Source: Nitrospinota bacterium (GTDB lineage: Bacteria > Nitrospinota > Nitrospinia > JACRGO01). Taken from it: DNA of 32,584 nucleotides. The first letter of the stretch is position 1; each line of letters opens with the position of its first letter. This document shows, piece by piece, positions 14,973 to 24,187 of this stretch. The translations under genes were made by a program, and so were the position numbers. The notes beneath the pieces are model-generated. The model saw nothing but the letters and a program-made list of their open reading frames with translations, was not told the DNA's origin and ran no database searches. The stretch lies in contig JACRGO010000102.1 in the NCBI GenBank assembly GCA_016212295.1, positions 1 to 32,584 of the forward strand. The letters are read 5' to 3'.

Positions 14973-15944
14973 TCACGTGGAAAACTGGAGAATGATCTCG
15001 GAAAAGCGGTTTGAAATTTCCTGAATGTTCCTTGAAGCCTCCATGACCTTGCCGGCCTGCTCCACTTCCACATTTGAATTTTCCTTGGTCTTCTCGATGT
15101 TGCTGATGATTTCCTTGACCCCCCTTGAGGCCCTTTCCAGATTGCCGGCTATTTCATTGGTGGTTGCGTATTGCTCCTCAACGGCCCCGGCTATGCTGGT
15201 GGAATAGTCGTTGATCTTGTTCATCACCTCACGTATCTCCTGGGTCCCCTTCCTGGTCTCGGCGCTGTCCTGGAAAATGGTCTCAACGTTTTGAGTGATA
15301 TCGTCAGTGGCCGCGGTGGTCTCGCGCGAGAGGTCCTTGACCTCCTTGGCCACCACCGCGAAGCCCTTTCCGGCGTCTCCGGCCCTCGCGGCCTCGATTG
15401 TGGCGTTCAGGGCCAGTAGGTTGGTCTGCTTTGCTATGGCCGAGATGGAGCGTATCACCTTATCGATTTTCTTGGATGACTCCTCAAAGCGGGCGACGAT
15501 CCTGCTGGTCTTTTCAGTGGTGGCCACCGCGGATGAAACTATATTGGCGGCTTGAGAGGCGTTCTTTGAAATGTCATTGATGCTAAGGGTAACCTGTTTG
15601 GATGAGTCCGCTATTGACTCAATATTCGCCCCCACCTGGGAAGAGAATTCGGCCATTTCCTTTATGTATCCGTTGGTGGACTCCACGGATTTCGCCACTG
15701 CCTCGGCGTCGGTCTCAAGGCCCACGGCCTGCCCGGCAAGGTCCGTGAATACCCCCATCATGGCCTCGATTTTGGACACAAGCATATCCAGGAAGGCATT
15801 ATACGCCTCCTTGATTTTTTCAAACTCGGGGTCCACGGTCGACGCCGTGATTCTTTTCGTCAAGTCCCCTGCCGAAGCCGCCTGAAGCGACAAGAGAAAT
15901 TCCTCTATAAAGGCATTTTCAGGCCCTGGGTTAGTATCGCTCAT
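14973..15944 (-). CDS. soluble methyl-accepting chemotaxis protein
   Basis: 323 residues and no membrane segment, so cytoplasmic. Residues 10-65 look like a HAMP-type helical segment ([17 protein letters not shown]), followed by the long coiled-coil signalling domain. The hairpin tip is canonical: [20 protein letters not shown] then [18 protein letters not shown], which binds CheA and CheW. There is no sensor domain, so it probably takes its input from a partner, the likely ones being the diiron-type protein and the 80-aa protein encoded just upstream. Ribosome binding site gaaagga precedes ATG 15944. It is the last gene of the operon, convergent with the CheA-like kinase. Confidence 0.93.
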   Translation of the reverse strand: MSDTNPGPENAFIEEFLLSLQAASAGDLTKRITASTVDPEFEKIKEAYNAFLDMLVSKIEAMMGVFTDLAGQAVGLETDAEAVAKSVESTNGYIKEMAEFSSQVGANIESIADSSKQVTLSINDISKNASQAANIVSSAVATTEKTSRIVARFEESSKKIDKVIRSISAIAKQTNLLALNATIEAARAGDAGKGFAVVAKEVKDLSRETTAATDDITQNVETIFQDSAETRKGTQEIREVMNKINDYSTSIAGAVEEQYATTNEIAGNLERASRGVKEIISNIEKTKENSNVEVEQAGKVMEASRNIQEISNRFSEIILQFST

Positions 15945-15982
15945 AAACGCGTCCTTTCACTATTATTTTGGCGAAAAATCCA

Positions 15983-16225
15983 TTACAGGTTGACGCCGTA
16001 CTTCTTTGCCGCCATCTTCGCGGCGATCTTCACCACCGGCAGGCCGGACAGGTTCTTGAAGAATTCGTGCAGGGCCGCCATTGGATCGGCCTTCGTGCCT
16101 TGCACGGAAAACGACCCGTCAACGTGTATCCCGCTCTGGTCGCAGATGGATTTCAATTTATCATGGTCTTTCGTGAGTTTTGTTCCGTCCGTTAAGACCG
16201 CTTGAATAATATCCCTAGGACTCAT
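15983..16225 (-). CDS. unknown 80-aa protein in the chemosensory operon
   Basis: Not recognised. It is soluble, with no signal or membrane segment and no cysteine pair (one cysteine, C28). The N-terminal half (MSPRDIIQAVLTDGTKLTKD) and C-terminal half (HEFFKNLSGLPVVKIAAKMA) look helical and the end is basic. Ribosome binding site gggag lies nine bases before ATG. It is encoded 26 bases after the diiron-type protein and 38 bases before the chemoreceptor, so a role as adaptor between these two is the simplest guess. Confidence 0.7.
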   Translation of the reverse strand: MSPRDIIQAVLTDGTKLTKDHDKLKSICDQSGIHVDGSFSVQGTKADPMAALHEFFKNLSGLPVVKIAAKMAAKKYGVNL

Positions 16226-16251
16226 GTGATTAGTCTCCCGTTTAATTTTTT

Positions 16252-17028
16252 TTAAAGAGTGATTCCGTTCTTCGCAGCCAGCCTGTCTATCTCTCCACCC
16301 ACCTCAAGCTGATGGGCCGCTTGCAGGTATGCAGGAATAAATTCCTTTTTTATAAGGCAGCCATGCTGGGGAGCGATCAGATTGATCCCGTGGCTCCTGT
16401 CCAATTGCTCGATTCTTTTGAGGGCGTACTCCAAGGCCCTCTTGGACCCAAGATACTGGCCAAGGAAGGTGGTCAGTTGCATCGGATAAAAATCCCCGGC
16501 GTATACGTCATTTTCGCCGGTAAACCCGCCGAAGGCGTCAGAGGAAAAAAGGGTCTTTGTCTGTATGTCATACGTGACCATGCTCCCGATGAAATGGCAA
16601 TAGGGAGTCATGGCGAAGACCAGGGTCCTGCCGTTTCCGAAAGACAAAGTTTCTCCCTCATCCACCGGGGTGACGTCATGGACGCAGCCGTAATGCTGCA
16701 CCAGGATTTGCGCTTCCAGTGGGGCGTGGATTTCCACGTCCTTATGAATCAGTTTTTCAAATAGGGGCATGGCCGCGCACAGATCCGGGTCCTGGTGCTG
16801 GACGATCATGTGCTTTATTTTTTTCGGGTCTATAACCGATTTGACCTTGCGCAGAATTACCTCAAAAAAGGCGGGCTTGGCTGAACCGGGGTCCAGCAGC
16901 ACTGCCTCATCTCCATCCACTATTAGATAGGGGATATTTGAAAAACTGAAATTGGAATCCTGCACGCCCAGATGAAAAATGCCGGGCGCGACTTCTATTG
17001 CGTCCTTGTCATTATAACTTTCTGACAT
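16252..17028 (-). CDS. ODP-like diiron metallo-beta-lactamase-fold protein (stand-alone sensor)
   Basis: 258 residues, the size of the flavodiiron core domain without the flavodoxin part. Metal ligands are visible in flavodiiron order: H78-x-D80-x-D82 (QHQDPDLC), H145 (TPYCHFIGSM), D164 (FSSDAFGG) and H222 (APQHG). The histidine that normally follows the DxD is leucine (L83). This is the pattern of ODP, the diiron protein of Treponema denticola that binds iron and O2 and regulates CheA. I start at ATG 17028, preceded by aaggaga; the longer frame would translate a palindromic repeat. Located between CheB and two small chemotaxis genes, it is most likely an oxygen or iron sensor. Confidence 0.88.
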   Translation of the reverse strand: MSESYNDKDAIEVAPGIFHLGVQDSNFSFSNIPYLIVDGDEAVLLDPGSAKPAFFEVILRKVKSVIDPKKIKHMIVQHQDPDLCAAMPLFEKLIHKDVEIHAPLEAQILVQHYGCVHDVTPVDEGETLSFGNGRTLVFAMTPYCHFIGSMVTYDIQTKTLFSSDAFGGFTGENDVYAGDFYPMQLTTFLGQYLGSKRALEYALKRIEQLDRSHGINLIAPQHGCLIKKEFIPAYLQAAHQLEVGGEIDRLAAKNGITL

Positions 17029-17065
17029 GGTCTTTCTCCTTTCCAAAAAAAAGTTAATAAAAAAT

Positions 17066-17154
17066 AGGCACAAAGGGGCAAAGGCACAGAGGCACAAAGT
17101 TAGTCCCTTCACCTTTTGCCTTTATGCCTATGTCCCTTTGCCCCTCTGTGCCTC
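17066..17154. repeat. inverted repeat of aggcacaaaggggcaaag type in the che operon
   Basis: The left arm (17066-17099) is built from aggcacaaaggggcaaagg-like units; the right arm (17116-17154) holds the complement. The result is a long imperfect hairpin in the 131-base gap between cheB and the diiron-type gene, where it might lower downstream expression or end transcripts in part. Confidence 0.7.
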
Positions 17155-17159
17155 TCCTT

Positions 17160-18206
17160 TTACTGCATATAATATCTTGTCTTGTCCGCTATTTCGTCCA
17201 AGGGGACCGTCTCGTCCGCCAAATTAGCCTCGTTTACAAACCGGGGCATTCCATAGACCACGCATGAATCCTTTTCCTGCGTTATGATGGAGGCGCCTTT
17301 TTTCTTCAATTCCATGCACCCGCTCAATCCGTCCTGCCCTATGCCGGTCATGATGATTCCAAGGGTCCGGTTCCCGAAGTTTTCCGCGAGACTTTTAAAA
17401 AGCACGTCAACCGAAGGGCGGCAACTGTTAACGGGCGGTCCCTGGTTCAGTTTAATGACCCTTTTCCCGCCATCCTGCTCAACGGCCATGTGAAAGTCCC
17501 CTGGCGCGATATACACATGGCCTTGCCGCAATACGTCTCCCTCTTCCGCCTCCTTGACGCTGATAGCGGAAAGGGAGTTCAGCCGTTCAGCCAATTGATG
17601 CGTGAATATCGGGGGCATGTGCTGCACCAGCAGAAGGGGACAACGCATGTCCGAGTCCAGTTTAGGTATGAGCCGCGCCAGGGCTTCGGGTCCGCCAGTG
17701 GATATTCCCAGTCCAACAACGTCCTTCCGGACTCCCCGTGACGCCGGGGTTTGGGGCCGGACAAACTTTTCAGGACGCGGGGCCGCCTTGGGTAAATCAT
17801 CGCCTACCAGGCCGTGTATTATGGGGATCAGGGTCTTTTCGATTTCCCTTTGCCCCTCGCTCAAGGAACCCCCGGAGGGCTTGGCCACAAAATCCAGGGC
17901 GCCCAGGGACAACGCCTTAAGGGTCTTGTCCGCCCCGTGAACGGTGTGGGAGCTGAACATAATGACCTTGGGATTAACGGACGGGCGAAGCTTCTTCAAC
18001 TCCTCCAGGGTCCGCAGGCCGTCCATGACCGGCATTTCCAGGTCCAGGATAACAACGTCAGGCGAGAGCTCCCTGATCATTTTAAGGGCCTCCTCGCCGT
18101 TCCTGGCCGACCCCGCGACCGTGAACCCTTCTTCCTTTTCCAATTGCCTGGTCAAGGTCAACCGGAAGACGGAGGCGTCATCAACTATCAGAATTTTGGC
18201 CGCCAT
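17160..18206 (-). CDS. cheB: chemoreceptor methylesterase/glutamine deamidase CheB
   Basis: 348 residues: receiver domain with D55 (VVILDLEMPVMDG) and lysine in DFVAKPSGG, then the methylesterase domain. The catalytic triad is S169 (GISTGG), H196 (VQHMPP) and D292 (TGIGQDG). CheB removes methyl groups from chemoreceptors when phosphorylated by CheA, resetting sensitivity. Its start codon shares one base with the stop of the MBL-PAS-receptor gene (TAATG), implying coupled translation and that this receptor is its substrate. The matching methyltransferase CheR is not in the window. Confidence 0.96.
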   Translation of the reverse strand: MAAKILIVDDASVFRLTLTRQLEKEEGFTVAGSARNGEEALKMIRELSPDVVILDLEMPVMDGLRTLEELKKLRPSVNPKVIMFSSHTVHGADKTLKALSLGALDFVAKPSGGSLSEGQREIEKTLIPIIHGLVGDDLPKAAPRPEKFVRPQTPASRGVRKDVVGLGISTGGPEALARLIPKLDSDMRCPLLLVQHMPPIFTHQLAERLNSLSAISVKEAEEGDVLRQGHVYIAPGDFHMAVEQDGGKRVIKLNQGPPVNSCRPSVDVLFKSLAENFGNRTLGIIMTGIGQDGLSGCMELKKKGASIITQEKDSCVVYGMPRFVNEANLADETVPLDEIADKTRYYMQ

Positions 18207-20218
18207 TAGTGCTTTTCAAATTCCTGGACAAGGTGTTGCAGGCTGTTGGCCAGGTCCGTGAGGTCTGTTGCGGACTGTGACGTCTTGCCCGCGCCCTTTG
18301 ATGTTTCAGTCGCGGCCTCGGCCACGCCTGAAATGTTATTCGAGATCTCATCGATCCCCTTGGCCGCCTGGCCCATGTTGTTGGCGATCTCGCTGCTTGT
18401 GACTGACTGCTCCTCCACCGCGCTGGCGATGGTTGAGGAGATGTCGTTCACCTGGCCGATGATGGATGAGATGCTCTCAATGGCGGCAATGGCGTTTTCA
18501 GTGTCCTTTTGGATTTTTTCGATCTTTTCCGTGATGTCTTCCGTGGACTTGGCCGTTTCCTTGGCAAGGTCCTTGACTTCGTTCGCCACAACGGCGAACC
18601 CCTTGCCCGCGTCACCGGCGCGGGCTGCTTCTATCGTTGCGTTCAAGGCAAGGAGATTGGTCTGCTGGGTGATGGAGCTGATGACCTTTATGACCTTGCC
18701 TATTTCGGTTGAGCTTTTCCCCAAGGCCGCGATAATGCCGCTGGCGTTCCGGGCCAGGCTGACCGCCTCCTTGACCACCACGTTGGCCTGTGCGGTGTTT
18801 TTGGAAATTTCAGTGATGCTGGCTGACATCCCCTCCATTGAGGTCACCACGGAGTTGATGTTGCCGCTCACTGTCACGCTGGATTGAGACACCGTGTCCG
18901 CCTGTGTGGAAGTCTCCTCCGCGCTGCTGGACATGGTAAGGCTCACGTTTTTAAGGGCCTCGGCGGCCTCGCCGAGCCGGACCGTGGTCTTGTATAATTC
19001 ATCCTTTACCTGTTGGTCGCGCTCCTCCCTTTTTATCTTGTCGGTGATGATTTCCCAGGAGACCATGGGACCGATGAAGTTCCCCTCGTCGTCGTAAACC
19101 GCGCTTGCGTTGAGGGACAGCTTTTCGTCGCCCACTGAGATCACGGCCTTTCTGGGGAAGGACTCCCTGTGGTTCTTTAAGAGTCCCCTCTGGAACCTAG
19201 GGTCCTTATGGAAGATATCAAAGCTGGCCCCCACTATGTTATCCACCTTGCAGGGGAGCAGGTGTTCTATGGACTTCATTATCTTCCTGCTCTGTGGATT
19301 CATGTACACAATGGTGCCGTCCTGGTCCGCCGCCATGAGGTTAAGATTGCAGGTCTCCACCATCTGGCGCATCCGGATGGCCGCTTGTTGTTTTCGTATT
19401 GTTTCCGCGAAGCTTTCGTCGGCGTACATGCCGACTTGCAGCTTTTCCAGCTTCTTGAAAAGTTCATCTATGTTCCCCTTGATTATGGAACCGTGCTGCG
19501 GAAGGATCCTTTCGATGGGCCCAAGTTTCTTGATTTGGTGCAGCCCGTTCGTGAGGATTTCAGAAGACGGCATGTAGCCGCCGTGAAAGGAGACTATCTT
19601 CTCGAAATAGGAATTGTCCGCGTATAGCTCCCAATCGGTTGTGATCCCCCCGAAGAGGTCGGAGGAAAAAACGGACTTGGTCCTCTCGTCATAAGTAACT
19701 ATGGCGCCGGGAGAGTGCAGGTATGGCGTGTGCGCGAATTTAAGGCTGCGCCCGCCCAGGCGCAGCTTCATGCCTTTTTTGTCCACCTCGTAAAAATTAA
19801 AACCGCAGCCGAAATGTTTTATTAAAACGGACATCCTGCTGTGGCAGACTATCACGCAATCCGGGTCAACGTGGGGGCGGAAGGCGTTGACCGCGGAACA
19901 TACGTCCGGGTCCTGGTGGTGCGCGATGATGTATTTGATGGAGGAGAGTTCCACTATGGAGCTTATCTTTTCCAGAATGCTCTCGGCATAGAGGAGTCCG
20001 CCCGGGTCAACCACTGCGCTGTCCCCGTCCTCCACGATCAGGTAAGGATTACAATGGAAGGGATCATCATTTTCCTCCCCGACCCAGTAAATCCCGTTTT
20101 CAAGGTCCTTCACAGTGTGGGCGTTCCCAACCGGGGCGCCGTCGTACACCTTGACGGCGAATTCAGGGGTTTCGGATTTTTTGGGCGATTTCGCGGCGGT
20201 CTTTTTCATGGCCTTCAT
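18206..20218 (-). CDS. MBL-fold diiron/PAS/chemoreceptor fusion
   Basis: 670 residues, no membrane segment. A lysine-rich N-terminus (1-20) is followed by an ODP/flavodiiron-like metallo-beta-lactamase domain (about 25-265) with ligands H101-x-D103-x-D105, H168, D187 and H242; the usual histidine after the DxD is V106. A helix leads to a PAS domain (about 285-395, [20 protein letters not shown] ... [13 protein letters not shown]). The rest is the receptor signalling domain with the tip [18 protein letters not shown] and [12 protein letters not shown]. The fold pairs a diiron site with a receptor in a single chain. It should sense O2, NO or ferrous iron and gate CheA. Alternative start codon at residue 4. 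Confidence 0.93.
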   Translation of the reverse strand: MKAMKKTAAKSPKKSETPEFAVKVYDGAPVGNAHTVKDLENGIYWVGEENDDPFHCNPYLIVEDGDSAVVDPGGLLYAESILEKISSIVELSSIKYIIAHHQDPDVCSAVNAFRPHVDPDCVIVCHSRMSVLIKHFGCGFNFYEVDKKGMKLRLGGRSLKFAHTPYLHSPGAIVTYDERTKSVFSSDLFGGITTDWELYADNSYFEKIVSFHGGYMPSSEILTNGLHQIKKLGPIERILPQHGSIIKGNIDELFKKLEKLQVGMYADESFAETIRKQQAAIRMRQMVETCNLNLMAADQDGTIVYMNPQSRKIMKSIEHLLPCKVDNIVGASFDIFHKDPRFQRGLLKNHRESFPRKAVISVGDEKLSLNASAVYDDEGNFIGPMVSWEIITDKIKREERDQQVKDELYKTTVRLGEAAEALKNVSLTMSSSAEETSTQADTVSQSSVTVSGNINSVVTSMEGMSASITEISKNTAQANVVVKEAVSLARNASGIIAALGKSSTEIGKVIKVISSITQQTNLLALNATIEAARAGDAGKGFAVVANEVKDLAKETAKSTEDITEKIEKIQKDTENAIAAIESISSIIGQVNDISSTIASAVEEQSVTSSEIANNMGQAAKGIDEISNNISGVAEAATETSKGAGKTSQSATDLTDLANSLQHLVQEFEKH

Positions 20219-20255
20219 CCTTTCAAAAAAGTTTTAATTTAATAGCGGCAGTCAT

Positions 20256-20320
20256 TGGTCAATAGTCATTTGCCATTGGCAAGAAGGAAGACCACCCTAA
20301 TGACCAGTGACTATTGACCA
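20256..20320. repeat. 13-bp inverted repeat of the caatgac family in the che operon
   Basis: tggtcaatagtca (20256-20268) pairs perfectly with tgactattgacca (20308-20320). It lies in the 153-base gap between cheW and the MBL-PAS-receptor gene. Same family as 8106-8168. Confidence 0.75.
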
Positions 20321-20371
20321 CTGACTCTTTAAAGCCCGCCCAGGGCGTTAAACTCATGGAAAACTTTGCGC

Positions 20372-20938
20372 TCACCCCACCAGGGCGTCAACGTTCAAAA
20401 CAATCAAAAGCTGCGTCTTAAGCTTGCAGACCCCTTTCACGTAGGGCGCAAGCCTGGAGTCTATATTCATGGGCGGCGGCTCATAGTAATCAGGGTCGAC
20501 TTCCAGCACGTCCCCTACCCTGTCCACCACGAAACTGAACAAGCCGTCCTTGGAGTTCACTATTAAATTAACGTCCTGAGACCCGTTGCGGGAGTCCTCG
20601 AACTTCATACGCTTTCGCAGGTCTATGGCCGGGACAATCTGGCCCCTCAGGTTCATCAGACCCCTGAAGTACTCGGCCATGAGAGGCACCGGGGTCATTT
20701 TTTGAGAGAGCAGAATCTCCTGGACCTGGTTTACGAAAATGCCGAAGAAATGGCCGGACAGATAAAAGGTGGCCAGCATCAGGTTGTTTTCGGTCCGCCT
20801 GTCCGCGACCCTGTCCCTTCGGTCGAGCCTCCTGCGGTCGCCCCCTGGATAATCAGCGGCGGGGTCTTTCCTGCGCTCGGTTTTTTCGCGCCTTGAGCGG
20901 ACCGGCTCAGTCCTTTTAGCAAGCTCTTCCGGACTCAT
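20372..20938 (-). CDS. cheW: chemotaxis adaptor CheW
   Basis: 188 residues. A charged, arginine-rich N-terminal tail (1-52, with RRKDPAADYPGGDRRRLDRR) precedes a normal CheW domain: LATFYLSGHFFGIFVNQVQE, the core PLMAEYFRGLMNLRGQIVPAI, and the C-terminal KLKTQLLIVLNVDALV. CheW links receptors to CheA in the array. The tail is unusual; it could tether the array to nucleic acid or acidic surfaces, which is speculation. The ATG overlaps the CheA stop codon (ATGA), with gggagga inside the cheA end. Confidence 0.95.
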   Translation of the reverse strand: MSPEELAKRTEPVRSRREKTERRKDPAADYPGGDRRRLDRRDRVADRRTENNLMLATFYLSGHFFGIFVNQVQEILLSQKMTPVPLMAEYFRGLMNLRGQIVPAIDLRKRMKFEDSRNGSQDVNLIVNSKDGLFSFVVDRVGDVLEVDPDYYEPPPMNIDSRLAPYVKGVCKLKTQLLIVLNVDALVG

Positions 20939-23900
20939 ACTCTCCTCCCTTCGGCCAGCAATTTCTTGGCGGCGCGGACCAATTCCTCGCGGTCCATCTT
21001 GATTTGATAATCATCCACCCCGGCCCTCAATGCCTTTTCCCGGTCCTTTTCCCCGGCCAGGGAGGTGACCGCCATGATGGGCATGCTCTTATAGACCGGT
21101 TTTTTTCTAACTTCCTCCACGAAGGCAAAGCCGTCCATCCTCGGCATTTCCAGGTCAGTGACGATCATATCCACATCCTCTTTCTCCAGGACAGCCAGAC
21201 CTTCCAGGCCGTCCATGGCCGTAAGCACCACAAACCCTTCGGATTCCAGGTAGTTCTTTTCCAGATTGAGGAAGAACGGCGAATCCTCCACCAGAAGTAT
21301 CTTGTAATCCTCCAGATTTTTGGGAAGTTTCTCTTCCTCCTTTTTCTCGAAAAAGGAAGGGTCGGCCTTTTCGATTATTTTATAAATATCAATCAGCAAT
21401 ATGGCCTTTTCATTCACAACCATGGCGCCTAAAACGCCGCCTTCGTGGAAGACCGAGGTGTCAACCTGCTCGTATGTCTCTATGGCGTCGTCAAGAAAAT
21501 TCGCCAGCAGGCCGACTTTTTTATTGTTAAAATTGAACACTATAACGGAATAGCTATCCGTGGGCGCCGGCGGCGTGATGTCCAGATATTTTTCCAGCCT
21601 GATCAAGGGGATGAGGGAGTTAAAGTAAGATATCATCTCCTTCCCTCCCATGGTTTTGATTTGGTCCCTTGAAATTTCCTCAATGCGGGAGATGAGCAGC
21701 AACGGTATCCCGAAAGACTCCTTTTCATTGACGCGGAACAGCAAAAGGGTTTGGGATTCCACCTCCGCCTCGTCCTCTTCCGCTCTTGCCTCTTCGGAAA
21801 TACGCTCGATGTCGATTTGCTCATTCTTTAAAATTCCGGCCACATCCAGGATCATGGCTACCTGCCCATCGCCAAGGATGGTCGCTCCAGCGTATACCTG
21901 CTGTTTTTTGAATTCGGAAACGAGCGGCTTGACAACGATTTCCTCGGAATCAAGGATGTCGTCCAGGATGAGACCGAAGACCTGGCTGCCTGACTGCAAA
22001 ACCGCGATGTACAGATAGTCGTCTTCCACATTTGGAGACCTTTCCTTGGGGGGCAGTTGAAGCACGTTTCTCAAGCGGATAAGGGGGAGCAGGTTTTCGC
22101 GCAGCCTGTACACCTCGGTCCCGTGCATTTTTTCAATGGACCGGTCCATCGCTTCCCCTTCCAGGAAGACCAGCTCCAGTAAATTAACCTGGGGAATGGC
22201 GTACCGCTCGCCCCGGCAAAGGATGATCAGCGTGGGAATGATGGCGAGGGTAAGGGGTATGCGGAGCTTCAAGGTGGTCCCCTTTCCGGCTTCCGAAATG
22301 ACCTCTATCAGGCCGCCGACCTTTTCGATGTTGGTCTTGACCACGTCCATTCCCACGCCCCGGCCCGATATGTTGGTGACTTTTTCCGCTGTGGAGAACC
22401 CGGCCCGGAAGATCAGCATTTGCAGTTCCTTATCGCTCATCTTGTCGGCAACGGCCGGGGAGATGATCCCCTTTTCAATGGCCTTTGCCCGCACCTTAAT
22501 TGGATTGATGCCTCCGCCGTCGTCCTTGATTTCAATGACCACCTGGCCGCTCTCATGGTAGGCGCTGATGAAAAGCTGCCCGTCGGCGGGTTTATTGTTT
22601 TTCTGCCTTTCCCCGGGGGCCTCGATGCCGTGGTCAATGGAGTTCCTGACTATGTGCATCAAGGGGTCCTTGATGGCCTCCAGGAGCGTCTTGTCAACCT
22701 CGGTCCCCTGGCCTTCAACCGTCAGCCTGACCAGTTTTCCGTTGGACTTGGCCAGGTCGCGGACCACCCTTGGGAATTTATTGAACACGTTCCCGATGGG
22801 CTGCATCCGGGTCTTCATGATGTCCATCTGCAGTTCAGTTGTAACCAGGTTCAGCTTCTGGGCCGCCTGGTTCAGTATCTGGAGATCATTGTTTTGAAGG
22901 CTTTGCAGATTTTGAAGAAGCTGGTTCCTGGCCAATACAAGCTCTCCAACCAAATTCATAAGGGAATCAAGCAATTCAATATTGACGCGGACAGTGGTGT
23001 CCGCCTGGGCGACGGCCGACGCCCCGGAAGGAGCGGGAGAGTCCGCTTCCGGGGCTGGATGCGCTTCGTGGACTTCCGCTGGAGCGGCCTGGACCGGGGC
23101 GGCTGGTTCCTTTTGCGGAGGAGGCGCTGTTACCTTTTGGACTGATGGAGAAGCGGTTTTCTTTACCGGTGGAGGGGCGGCCTCCGTCTTGGGGGCCGAC
23201 GGTACCGGTACCTCCGCCTTGACCTCTGGTTTAGAGGCTTGGCCCGAAACCGCGCCGGCCTTGGCGGTGCGATTCAATTCCTCCAGGAGGGCGGATATGT
23301 CCTTGTCGCCCTCGCTTCTGCCGGCCCCTATGTTGCCCATAATGGCTTTTATGCTATCCACGGAATTCAGAAGCAGATTGATAAGCCCGGGTGTTACGCT
23401 CATTTCTCCTTCGCGGCACTTGGCCAGGATATCTTCAGTAATATGGGTTATGGCCTCCAGTTTGGAAAATCCTAAAAACCCGGCGGAGGCTTTTGTAGTA
23501 TGAAATCTCCTGAAGATATTTTTAATAAGGGTGGAGTCGGCTGGATTTTTTTCCAACTCCAGGAATTCCCGGTCCAAACGTTCAAGGTCTTCATTGGTTT
23601 CACTCAGGAACTCCTTGAAAAATCCTTCATCCATGCTTTCCTTTGGCGGAGACAAAGCCTCCCGGGCTTTTGCCTCGGAGGGTGGCGGCTCTTCCCGGGT
23701 TTGGCCCCCCCCCCCGGTTTCCGCCGGGCGGATGATCTCCCCCGGCGCCGGTTTCCCGGGCGCCGCGGCCCCTTGTGAAGTGCGATTGAGTTCTTCCAGC
23801 AGGCCTGAAATATCCCTACCCCCCTCAGTCCTGCTTGATCCGAGGCTGCTCATTATCTCTTTAATGCTGTCGACGGATTTCAAAAGGAGGTTGATAAGGT

Positions 23901-24159
23901 CCGGCGTCACTTCCATCTTGCCGTCCCTGCATTTCACCAAAATATTCTCGGTGATATGGGCCAGTCCCTCCAGTTTGGAAAGCCCTAAAAACCCGGAAGT
24001 CCCTTTGACGGTGTGAATGGTTCGGAAAATGCTGTTTATCAAAGCAGGGTCCTTGGGTCTTTCCTCCAACCCTAGGAACTCCTGGTCCAATCTTTCCATG
24101 CTCTCATTGGTTTCCGTCAGAAAATCGTTCAGGATTTCCTCATCCATCATATCGCTCAC
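20935..24159 (-). CDS. cheA: hybrid CheA kinase: Hpt-Hpt-dimer-HATPase-CheW-CheW-REC
   Basis: 1074 residues. Two Hpt domains come first: H49 in IHTVKGTSGFLG and H220 in FHTTKASAGFLG (glycine after the lysine replaced by alanine). A long proline/alanine-rich linker (about 300-390) follows, then the dimerisation helices, the CheA ATPase (LMHIVRNSIDHGIE, IKDDGGGI, GRGVGMDVVKTNIEKVGG), a CheW-like domain, a second CheW-like domain (about 790-930) and a C-terminal receiver with D1002 (MIVTDLEMPRMDG). Such hybrids can pass phosphate to an internal sink. Start is GTG 24159 with gggag upstream. The linker between the two Hpt domains is coded by an 11-base C run. Confidence 0.96.
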   Translation of the reverse strand: MSDMMDEEILNDFLTETNESMERLDQEFLGLEERPKDPALINSIFRTIHTVKGTSGFLGLSKLEGLAHITENILVKCRDGKMEVTPDLINLLLKSVDSIKEIMSSLGSSRTEGGRDISGLLEELNRTSQGAAAPGKPAPGEIIRPAETGGGGQTREEPPPSEAKAREALSPPKESMDEGFFKEFLSETNEDLERLDREFLELEKNPADSTLIKNIFRRFHTTKASAGFLGFSKLEAITHITEDILAKCREGEMSVTPGLINLLLNSVDSIKAIMGNIGAGRSEGDKDISALLEELNRTAKAGAVSGQASKPEVKAEVPVPSAPKTEAAPPPVKKTASPSVQKVTAPPPQKEPAAPVQAAPAEVHEAHPAPEADSPAPSGASAVAQADTTVRVNIELLDSLMNLVGELVLARNQLLQNLQSLQNNDLQILNQAAQKLNLVTTELQMDIMKTRMQPIGNVFNKFPRVVRDLAKSNGKLVRLTVEGQGTEVDKTLLEAIKDPLMHIVRNSIDHGIEAPGERQKNNKPADGQLFISAYHESGQVVIEIKDDGGGINPIKVRAKAIEKGIISPAVADKMSDKELQMLIFRAGFSTAEKVTNISGRGVGMDVVKTNIEKVGGLIEVISEAGKGTTLKLRIPLTLAIIPTLIILCRGERYAIPQVNLLELVFLEGEAMDRSIEKMHGTEVYRLRENLLPLIRLRNVLQLPPKERSPNVEDDYLYIAVLQSGSQVFGLILDDILDSEEIVVKPLVSEFKKQQVYAGATILGDGQVAMILDVAGILKNEQIDIERISEEARAEEDEAEVESQTLLLFRVNEKESFGIPLLLISRIEEISRDQIKTMGGKEMISYFNSLIPLIRLEKYLDITPPAPTDSYSVIVFNFNNKKVGLLANFLDDAIETYEQVDTSVFHEGGVLGAMVVNEKAILLIDIYKIIEKADPSFFEKKEEEKLPKNLEDYKILLVEDSPFFLNLEKNYLESEGFVVLTAMDGLEGLAVLEKEDVDMIVTDLEMPRMDGFAFVEEVRKKPVYKSMPIMAVTSLAGEKDREKALRAGVDDYQIKMDREELVRAAKKLLAEGRRV
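23705..23715 (-). repeat. homopolymer C11 tract inside cheA
   Basis: Eleven consecutive C on the plus strand (G on the coding strand), encoding part of the TGGGGQ stretch in the linker between the two Hpt domains. Length changes here would shift the frame and leave only the first Hpt domain. Confidence 0.9.
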
Positions 24160-24187
24160 AACATACTCCCCAATAAAGCCGTTGAAT

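Noticed and set aside
17029-17112. N-terminal extension of the diiron-type protein that looks like a signal peptide (cysteine and leucine rich)
   Set aside because: It is the translation of the palindromic repeat at 17066-17154; ATG 17028 has a proper ribosome binding site.
18246-24016. Long plus-strand ORFs opposite cheA and the receptor genes
   Set aside because: They are antisense shadows of high-GC coding sequence; the minus-strand frames carry clear domains and overlapping start/stop signals.
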